A stretch of 64,000 nucleotides of DNA from Scleroderma bovista (Eukaryota > Basidiomycota > Agaricomycetes > Boletales > Sclerodermataceae), in NCBI GenBank assembly GCA_037178675.1, contig JAYMGJ010000031.1:1-64000 (forward strand), given 5' to 3'. The number at the start of each line of letters is the position of its first letter. Within the stretch, counting starts at the first letter, position 1. The position numbers and the translations under genes are program-made. Under the pieces are notes generated by a model. That model was not told where the DNA came from. It searched no databases and was given only the letters and a program-made list of their open reading frames with translations. Below are positions 55,241 to 64,000 of the stretch, piece by piece.

Positions 55241-57249
55241 TAGTGTTTGTGTATTGGAGTTGATTACCAACATTGTGTAGTTTTCATTAACTAAATTCAG
55301 TAGTGTCAACACTTGATTACATAAGCTCTCCAAGCGCCACTACTCCCAAAACATTACCATATTTGGTCAATAGTTGACTTCAAATATTCCCACCTTTGTT
55401 CTGGTACTTTTCTTCCCCTTCTGTGCTTCATCCCTGGTCCAAATGTACTGTAAAAATGATTCTGTATCCCATATTACCCTATAGGATCATCATTGGACCC
55501 TCATCTAAATGTGCAAGGGGCTCTGTATCCCCAGAGAGTAGTGCAGGCTTAGAAACACCAAAAATGTTCGCATTTTTGATACATTCAACATATCAGCTTA
55601 AAGAATGCATCCCCATACAGGGGATATATGTACCTACAACATATTTACAGTCCACAGCATGGGATCCATGTCCTGGTGCGATGTTTTATGTTTTTCCTTT
55701 GCAAACATATCACCATGGCAGGCAATTACTAGGAGGTATGGTGGCTACTGGATGGTCTCCAGTGGTATTACTATGCTATACCAAAGTCCCAATACAATCT
55801 AGTGAGCAGCTGACCACTCCAAGAGGAGCAGCATAGAAAACAGCACTTTCATAACAATAGGTGCTGTATGATCCTCCAGATCAGGTATGCACAATATGAC
55901 TATCTCAAAAGCTGGGGGATACCATACAGTAGTGGATACAATTTACTCAAGTCAATACCGCTTGATGTGGGGGAGGGAAGGGCACAATAACATACAGAAG
56001 GCGTGGGAAAATACCCCACAAAATGCGGAGATATGCAAAAACATTACATATCACACAACAAAACATTACATATCTACACAGCCTACACATAACATCTACT
56101 GACCTAGAAATGCTACCAACAGCCTACTAATATCACATAATGCTTATACTCAGCTGTTCCTGACATGCTTAGAGGCACAAATCATTTGAACCAAGGTTTG
56201 AAAAAGAAATGTTGTTACTGTCCATATACACTGCAGCTTTGCACCTGTCATTCAAGGTTTGAAAAATGCGGAAATGTGCTACATCATATCAGTACTGCAG
56301 GTGCAAAGCTGCAGTGTATATGGACAGTAACAACATGTTCTTGGTTCAAATGATTTGTGCCTCTAAGCATGTCAGGAACAGCTGAGTATAAGCATTATGT
56401 GATATTAGTAGGCTGTTGGTAGCATTTCTAGGTCAGTAGATGTTATGTGTTGTGTGATATGTAATGTTTTTGCATATCTCCGCATTTTGTGGGGTATTTT
56501 CCCACGCCTTCTGTATGTTATTGTGCCCTTCCCTCCCCCACATCAAGCGGTATTGACTTGAGTAAATTGTATCCACTACTGTATGGTATCCCCCAGCTTT
56601 TGAGATAGTCATATTGTGCATACCTGATCTGGAGGATCATACAGCACCTATTGTTATGAAAGTGCTGTTTTCTATGCTGCTCCTCTTGGAGTGGTCAGCT
56701 GCTCACTAGATTGTATTGGGACTTTGGTATAGCATAGTAATACCACTGGAGACCATCCAGTAGCCACCATACCTCCTAGTAATTGCCTGCCATGGTGATA
56801 TGTTTGCAAAGGAAAAACATAAAACATCGCACCAGGACATGGATCCCATGCTGTGGACTGTAAATATGTTGTAGGTACATATATCCCCTGTATGGGGATG
56901 CATTCTTTAAGCTGATATGTTGAATGTATCAAAAATGCGAACATTTTTGGTGTTTCTAAGCCTGCACTACTCTCTGGGGATACAGAGCCCCTTGCACATT
57001 TAGATGAGGGTCCAATGATGATCCTATAGGGTAATATGGGATACAGAATCATTTTTACAGTACATTTGGACCAGGGATGAAGCACAGAAGGGGAAGAAAA
57101 GTACCAGAACAAAGGTGGGAATATTTGAAGTCAACTATTGACCAAATATGGTAATGTTTTGGGAGTAGTGGCGCTTGGAGAGCTTATGTAATCAAGTGTT
57201 GACACTACTGAATTTAGTTAATGAAAACTACACAATGTTGGTAATCAAC

Positions 57250-59070
57250 TCCAATACACAAACACTACACTACATTTCCTAATCAATAGTCCGCATTTTT
57301 GGTAATCAACACTATCACATCAACACTACACAACATTAGGTAATCAGTACTACACATTTTTGGTAGTACACTACAACAACACCACACAATATTGGTTGAT
57401 CAATAGTCCGCATTTTTGGTAATCAGCACTACCACACCAAGAGTACCCAACATTAGGTAATCAATACTACACATTTTTGGTAGTACACTACAACAACAAC
57501 ACTGCACAATATTGGCTAATCAATAGTCCGCATTTTTGATAATCAGCACTACTACACCAACAGTACACAACATTAGGTAATCCAAACTACACAATATTGG
57601 CTAATCAATAGTCCGCATTTTTGATAATCAACACTACCACACCAACAGTACACAACATTAGGTAATCCAAACTACACATTTTTGGTAATTAACACTACAC
57701 AATATTGACTAACCAATAGTCCGCACTTTTGATAATCAACACTACCACACCAACAGTACACAACATTAGGTCATCCAAACTACACATTTTTGGTAGTACA
57801 CTACAACAACTAATCAATAGTCCGCATTTTTGATGATCAGTACTACTACACCAACAGTACACAACATTAGATAATCAATACTACACATTTTTGTTAGTAC
57901 ACTACAACAACTAATCAATAGTCCGCATTTTTGATAATCAGTACTACCACACCAACAGTACACAACATTAGGTAATCCAAACTACACATTTTTGGTAATC
58001 AACACTACACAATATTGACTAATCAATAGTCCGCATTTTTGGTAATCAACACTACCACACCAACAGTACACAACATTAGGTAATCCAAGCTACACATTTT
58101 TGGTAATCAACACTACAACAATGACACTACACAACATTGGTTGATCAATAGTTCGCATTTTTGGTAATCAACACTACCACATCAATAGTACACAACATTA
58201 GGTAATTAATACTACACATTTCTGGTAGTACACTACAACAACAACACTACACAATATTGGCTAATGGTTCGCATTTTTGGTAATCAGCACTACCACACCA
58301 ACAGTACACAACATTAGGTAATCCAAGCTACACATTTTTGGTAATCAACACTACAACAACAACACTGCACAACATTGGCTAATGGTTCGCATTTTTGGTA
58401 ATCAGCACTACCACACCAACAGTACACAACATTAGGTAATCCAAGCTACACATTTTTGGTAATCAACACTACCACACCAACAGTACAAAACATTAGATAA
58501 TCAATACTACACATCTTTGGTAGTACACTACAACAACAACACTACACAATATTGGCTAATCAACAGTCCGCATTTTTGGTAATGAACACTATCACATCAA
58601 TACTACACAACATTAGGTAATCAGTACTACACTTTTTTTGGTAGTACACTACAACAACACCACACAATATTGGTTGATCAATAGTCCGCATTTTTGGTAA
58701 TCAGCACTACCACACCAAGAGTACCCAACATTAGGTAATCAATACTACACATTTTTGGTAGTACACTACAACAACAACACTACACAACATTGGCCAATCA
58801 ATAGTCCGCATTTTTGGTAATCAGCACTACCACACCAAGAGTACCCAACATTAGGTAATCAATACTACACATTTTTGGTAGTACACTACAACAACAACAC
58901 TACACAGCATTGGCTAATCAATAGTCCGCATTTTTGGTAATCAGCACTACCACACCAATAGAACACAATATTAGATAATCCAAGCTGCACATCTTTGGTA
59001 GTCAACACTATCACACCAACAGTACACAATATTGCCTAATCAATGGTCCACATTTTTGGTAGTCAGCACA
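57250..59070. repeat. 120-bp tandem array, right arm of foldback B
   Basis: Reverse-complement counterpart of the left array, with GTCCGCATTTTTGGTAATCA and CTACACATTTTTGGTAGTAC half-units. It is slightly longer than the left array, as expected from repeat-number change. Confidence 0.9.
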
Positions 59071-62000
59071 GTAATTTAATTCTGCAATGTGTATCAATTT
59101 TGGGTCTGACCCAGTTTTGCAATGGTTGACAACTTTTTTGCTCAACAGGCCTGACCCAGTTTTGCAGTACTTGACAACTTTGTTTCTCAACAGGCCTGAC
59201 CCAGTTCTGCAATGTCAGCCTGACCCAGTTTTGCAATGCTTGACAACTTTTTCCTCAACAGGCCTGACCCAGTTCTGCAATGTCAGCCTGGCCCAGTTTT
59301 GCAATGCTTGACAACTTTTTCCTCAACAGGCCTGACCCAGTTCTGCAATGTCAGCCTGGCCCAGTTTTGCAATGCTTGACAACTTTTTCCTCAACAGGCC
59401 TGACCCAGTTCTGCAATGTCAGCCTGGCCCAGTTTTGCAATGCTTGACAACTTTTTCCTCAACAGGCCTGACCCAGTTCTGCAATGTCAGCCTGACCCAG
59501 TTTTGCAATGCTTGACAACTTTTTTTCTCAACAGGCCTGATCCAGTTCTGCAATGTATATACAATGTCAGCCTGACCCAGTTTTGCAATGCTTGACAATT
59601 TTTTCCTCAAAAGGCCTGACCCCATTCTGCCATGTCAGCCTGACCCAGTTTTGCAGTAATTGACAACTTTTTTCTCAACAGGCCTGACCCAGTTTTGCAA
59701 TGTATCTACAACATCGGCCAGTCCCAGCTTTGCAACACTTGTCAATTTTTTTGTTCAACAGGCCTGACCTAGTTTTACAATGCTCCCACCAGTCCCAGTT
59801 CTGCAATTTTTATCAAACATCAGCCCATCCCAGTTTTGCAGTGATTAATGTCCCTCAGGCCTGTACTAGATTTGCAATAATAGAAAACATCGGCCTGGCC
59901 CAGTTTTGCGAGCATCGGCCGGCGTCGGCTAGTCCCACCTTTACAGGCAAATGTACATGTCCGATGACCCACTTTTGCGAGGGTTTGTGACTGAACTACC
60001 TGGCACGTCGTTGGATGGATGTCCGATGCCGGCGGAGAATATAAATCTGATCTGTTTGATCGAGCACTCCTTGAGAAAGGAATTAAAATATATCAAAGTG
60101 CTCCAAGAACTCCCATGCAGAATGGCCGCGCCGAGTGTTTAGGGTGCACTCTCATGGACAAAGCTGAGTCTATGCGGCATCAAGCCTGCATTCCTGACTC
60201 CTGGTGGGAATTTGTGTTCGCTCACGCAACTCACCTTTACAACCATACTCCGGTAGCTCGCCTGCGATGGCGCACCCCCCATGAAATGCTTAAGGGGGAG
60301 ATGCCTAACATTGACCACCTCTGTGTATTTGGCTGTGGAGCCTTTGTCTACCTCCCAGCCTCGGCTAGAGCGAACAAGATGGCTCCCAAGTCAGAGCTTA
60401 TGACTTATATTGGTGTTGCCCCTGGCAATGAGCGCAACTTTTTGTTTATGCGCTCCACCAATGCAGTATTTACCGCTGCCCACGCCGTCTTTGACGAGCG
60501 TCTTTTCCCTCGCTGCCCCAAAAACAGGTGCAAACCTCTCGAGAACCCTTTCGGAAGGGCAAATCCGAAACCAGCCACTGATCGACCAGGGAATCCCCCT
60601 GATGATACCGACAGTGATGACGATGTGGAACACAACCATGGCTACCCACATCCCCAAGCGCAGGATGACGATCCAAAGCGCGAGGAACCTGAGGCTCCTG
60701 AGGAAGAGCCTAATCAAATAAATCCTCCCCATACGCCATCTCCAGTGCCTCCACCGGCACCGAGAACGCCTTCACCAGCGAGAAATCCACCACCTCCGGC
60801 ACCGCAGCGCCCTGGCCGAGCTGAACGCCACCAGAATGCGCCGCGACCCCCTGCAGTGCATATCCCTGCCCGCCCCCAATGTGAACGTAGAGCGCCATTG
60901 CGCCCCAGTAACGTGTATGGTGAGCGGTGACATCCTGTCGAGCAACTCCGGGATATCGAAAGTGCCTCTTGATGGCGAGAAACAGTGGGTGAGGCCCCTA
61001 GGCCCCCACAACCGGACACACCAGACCATGTTCCTGGTGTTTTCCCCGACACCTCTGCAACACCCAGTGAGGAAGATGTGCAAAAGATGTGCGAGGAAGG
61101 GGGAGCAAACTTAGTCCGTTATCTGATGGGCAAAGCCCTCGAAACCCGCGACCCTCAGTACGAGAGTGTCCACAACTGGTCCTATAAGGACATTGCTCGC
61201 TTACCCCAAGCTGAGCAGAAACTCTGGTGACTTGCTTGCCAAGAAGAGCTCGACGTGCTGCGAAAGCGCAAGGTCTTTGAGCTAGTTGACCGTCCCCGAG
61301 ACCGGAAGGTCATTAAGAACCGATGGGTCTTCGATGTCAAGTCGGATGGCCGCAAGAAAGCCCACTTAGTAGCGAAAGGCTTCTCCCAGGTCGAGGGATT
61401 AGATTTCGACCAGGTCTTCTCACCAGTCGTGCGCTTTGAAACAGTGCGCCTCATGCTTGCACTTGCCGCACTTGAAAACTGGTATATCACTGGACTCGAT
61501 GTTCAGAGCGCCTACTTGTATGGCAAGCTTGATGAAGAGATCTACATGGAACAACCCGAAGGGTTTGCAGTTCCTGGGCAAGAGCGCAAAGTGCTCCACC
61601 TCTGGTGTGCCCTCTATGGCCTCAAACAGGCCGGCCTAGCTTGGTGGCGCACACTCGATGAGTCTCTCAAAGAGCTCAGGTTTGAGCGCCTTAAATCTGA
61701 AGCAGGCATCTTCTTCTACAAGAAGAAAGGCACCAACATCGTCATCGGTATTATCTACATTGATGACGCACTATTCTGCGGCCCTAACAAGGCTGTTGTT
61801 GATGCCATTAAAGCACAGTTCATGCACAAATGGGAGTGCAGAGACCTTGGAGAACCTAAGGAGTTCCTCCGAATGCGAATCACTCGCAAGGGTCGCGCTA
61901 TCCACCTGGATCAATGCGCGTACCTCCAAAAGGTCATTGAACGCTGCGGCATGCTTAATGCAAAGTCCGCAAGCACCCCACTGCCGGCTGGCTACTATGC

Positions 62001-62761
62001 CGCCAAAAATACAGAGCCTGTTGATGCGGAACTCCGCTCCCGTTTCCAGACGGTTATTGGGTCCCTTCTGTACCTCATGTTAGGCACTAGGCCCGACATT
62101 GCCTTTGCAGTCACCCATCTCTCGCGCCATGCCGCGAACCCATCCCAGGACCACCTGTCCAAAGTGCTTTATATTTGTCACTACTTGATTGGTACACCTA
62201 ACTACTCCCTAGTGTACAATGGTGGATCCGGTGCTGGCCTGATTGCATGCACGGACTCAGATTGGGGATCAGACCCTATCTCTTGCCTCTCGCAGACAGG
62301 TTTCTACCTGAAACTTGCAGATGGCTTGATCAGTTGGACTTCTCGTGCGCAGAAGACTATTGCGTACTCGTCCACTGAGGCTGAATACATGGCTTTGAGC
62401 GATTGCGCTCGCCAAGTCACCTGGATTTGGAGTTTACTCGGTGAGCTCGGCTATAAGCTGAAAGCTATCCCGATTTGCGGTGATAATCAGGGGTCCATAT
62501 TCATGGCATCCAACCCCATAACGGAGCCTCGCTCCAAGCACATCGACATCCGCTACCACGGAATCCGCGAGTCAGTCGCGAAAGGTAATGTGGAACTATT
62601 CTTCATTGATGGTGCTGAGAATCCTGCCAATCTGCTCACCAAGAACTTACCCCGTGAGAAATTCGTGAAGTTCAGAGCTCAACTAGGCTTACAGTTTCCC
62701 TCTGGCAGCATCTAGCGCCTTATTCGCTGAAGTGCTCTACATGCAGCACAGCGAGGGGGAG

Positions 62762-63049
62762 TGTTGAAGTCGCACGTGCACCCGGTGTAAACCGTCGACG
62801 AAGTGCGCACAAGACTGCAACCCATATTAGTGTAGACTTAGTAATAGTCCTCTTTAGAGTAGATGTTACATGTCACACGTCACACGTCACAGTCACGCAT
62901 CACACTATTTGTTGTATATAAACAGCGTTCATCGCTTATATAATATAACAGCTCTTAACCAGCTACTGCTACCATCTCAGGTTGTGCATTCCACCCAACA
63001 GGTGAGTTGGAGTAGCAGTTCCTCTACGTATATAGGTATTGCTTCAACA
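62762..63049 (+). repeat. 3' LTR of Copia-2 copy B with polypurine tract
   Basis: 288 bp, preceded by GCGAGGGGGAG (62751-62761) and followed by target copy GTATC at 63050-63054. Confidence 0.95.
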
Positions 63050-63054
63050 GTATC

Positions 63055-64000
63055 GACCAAGGGAACACCACAGCGGTGATATGCTTAGTGGAAACATGGG
63101 ACATATTAGGAGGCCTTTGCCTCTTAGTAGGGAGGAACAACTTTCTCTCATCGGCCATGACCATTTTTACGGATTCATTGATACTCACATTACTGTTCCT
63201 GATCCTCGGTGGGCATTACCCTACCAATTCCGCGTCTTGTTCAGACATTGGCAATCTGTTATCATCGAATCTCTTCCGTATGATGAAGAGATATTCATTG
63301 ATAACGTTTCAGATGCCAATTACCTTTGAACAGACATCAGACTCCGACTTGAGGAATTCGCAAGGGAGCAGGCCCAGGCCGATCTCCAGGCGGAACTCAT
63401 CTCGAGGCAGCTTGCCGATTTATGTTCCCGCGCCTCTGGCCAGGAGCGAAAGTGAGCTTCAGATGCAGGAAAGAGGAAGAGGAGAACAGGGAAGAAGGAT
63501 TGTTAGGATTGGTAATCGTCGAGTGGTACAACCGCGACGAGGCCCCACTCCTCCTCCTTCCTATGCTGCTGATCGTCGCAGAGCTCTTCAAGAGCGATGG
63601 CGACGACGTGCAGATGTGATTGCCAAAGGAGAAGTCGCCGCTGACATCCAACCTGATCTGGAGGATAACGGTCCACCCTCTACTGGAGGTATTTGGACTC
63701 AATACGTGCAGGGAGTATTGGAGGAATTCTATGTCGAGCTTAGGCCCGGTATAGGTCGTGCCGCTCACCTTGAAAGCCATCCTTCCGAGGAATTTGGCAG
63801 TCAGGTGATGCAGGGAGTCATTCCAGCTTACCGGAGATGACTTGACGACACCCCTTTTCCTCTGATCGCTAACCCGCACCCTGAACCAGAACAGGGTCAA
63901 GTCAGAGGCATGGTTGGCAAGGAGCTAGCCATTGTATACCCAGAGAATCCGCGGGTCCATTGGGCCTTCAACGGATCTTATTATCTCCCCTCCGCTAAGC
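63055..64000 (+). pseudogene. Continuation of the membrane-ORF LTR element (Gag-like region, decayed)
   Basis: The frame interrupted at 49923 resumes here and runs to TGA at 63327-63329. Conserved-looking blocks are GHDHFYGFIDTHI and PYQFRVLFRHWQS. Beyond that stop the same frame continues to a TGA near 63452. A neighbouring frame then carries an Arg-rich segment (RGRGEQGRRIVRIGNRR) and YVQGVLEEFY up to TGA 63838-63840, and an open stretch reaches the window end (VYPENPRVHWAF). Several stops are TGA and could be former CGA. A Gag role is suggested only by position after the primer site. Confidence 0.5.

Larger units (their letters stand above)
52646..59998. mobile_element. Foldback element B: 7.35-kb near-perfect palindrome
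   Basis: Left arm 52646-56247 and right arm 56298-59998 are reverse complements with a 50-bp spacer. Terminal repeats are TAGTTCAGTCA-AA-CCCTCGC (left) and its complement ending TGACTGAACTA (right). Each arm has three zones. The outer zone (about 750 bp) is tandem CATTGCAAAACTGGGTCAGGC units. The middle zone (about 1.8 kb) is 120-bp units containing ATTACCAAAAATGCGGAC and GTGTACTACCAAAAATGTG. The inner zone is about 1 kb unique. It encodes no recognisable transposase. It interrupts Copia-2 copy B with loss of integrase sequence and no target duplication. Confidence 0.92.
50596..62715 (+). pseudogene. Copia-2 copy B gag-pol polyprotein (split by foldback B; several stops)
   Basis: The ATG at 50596 opens a frame through Gag (UBN2-like), a Gln-rich linker (about 51255-51295), protease LLDSGTSRHFTG (about 52030) and the HHCC pre-integrase finger (HWRFGHPS to CVCPGC, 52460-52570). 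It then meets foldback B at 52646. The frame resumes near 60010 with SDAGGEY (second integrase Asp) and QNGRAE (Glu), so the stretch with the first Asp is missing. After a Pro-rich linker, TGA codons at 60928-60930, about 60970 and 61228-61230 interrupt it. Reverse transcriptase and RNase H (61255-62715) remain open with YIDDALFCG, STEAEYMAL, CGDNQGS and KHIDIRYH. Copy A has CGA or CAA at the first two stops. Confidence 0.93.
49924..63049 (+). mobile_element. Copia-2 copy B, carrying a 7.35-kb foldback insertion
   Basis: 288-bp LTRs at 49924-50211 and 62762-63049 start TGTTGAAGTCGC and end GCTTCAACA. The target duplication is GTATC (49919-49923 and 63050-63054). The element alone would be about 5.8 kb. 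The LTRs differ at roughly nine sites, nearly all CpG transitions, so this insertion is older than Copia-1. It lies within the first ORF of another LTR element and hosts foldback B in its integrase. Confidence 0.96.

Noticed and set aside
55396..55836. Open frame of 146 codons, mirrored at 56672-57112 and 38629-39069
   Set aside because: It occurs only because the foldback arms are inverted copies. Composition is not protein-like and no known motif is present, so I treat it as non-coding core sequence.

Overview
This window is almost certainly from a basidiomycete fungus, most likely an Agaricomycete. The evidence is short GT-AG introns of about 47-61 bp, paired DUF6589-type and RecQ-like genes, a chromodomain Gypsy element, Copia elements primed by a half initiator tRNA, and a gag-like ORF next to a tyrosine recombinase. 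I see no ordinary housekeeping gene. The whole 64 kb is a nested transposon region in which nearly every long reading frame carries at least one disabling change.

Layout. 1-2.7 kb: a two-ORF tyrosine-recombinase element with a CCCH/CCHC gag-like protein, followed by a perfect hairpin. 2.7-13.7 kb: a convergent pair, a DUF6589-like gene (+) and a RecQ-like helicase gene (-). The DUF6589-like gene holds a complete 5.5-kb Copia element inside one of its introns. 13.7-16.6 kb: a solo LTR with target duplication, a 0.8-kb palindrome built from two inverted Pol III-type repeats, and a CAGACC satellite. 16.7-28.3 kb: two copies of a 2.1-kb LTR-like repeat, the first split by an internally deleted Copia element, with a 4-kb gene-free stretch of microsatellite and minisatellite between them. 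28.3-31 kb: a decayed hAT transposase (-). 31-41 kb: a second, diverged helicase (+)/DUF6589-like (-) pair, again tail to tail, with a 3.4-kb foldback element in the DUF6589-like gene. 41-46 kb: an APE-type LINE with a solo LTR in ORF1. 46.1-49.1 kb: the 3' part of a minus-strand chromodomain Gypsy carrying a spliced antisense gene between pol and its 3' LTR. 49.1-64 kb: the 5' end of another LTR element whose first ORF has membrane segments. That ORF is split by a 13.1-kb Copia copy, which is itself split by a 7.35-kb near-perfect palindromic foldback element.

The most interesting candidate system is the DUF6589-like + RecQ-like helicase module. It occurs twice, in the same convergent arrangement, with introns at matching positions and clearly diverged proteins. 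I read it as a possible two-gene mobile or selfish unit (inference). Other notable items are the giant foldback palindromes, the antisense gene in the Gypsy element, the gag-recombinase pair without reverse transcriptase, and a mutation pattern dominated by CpG to TpG changes (CGA to TGA stops).
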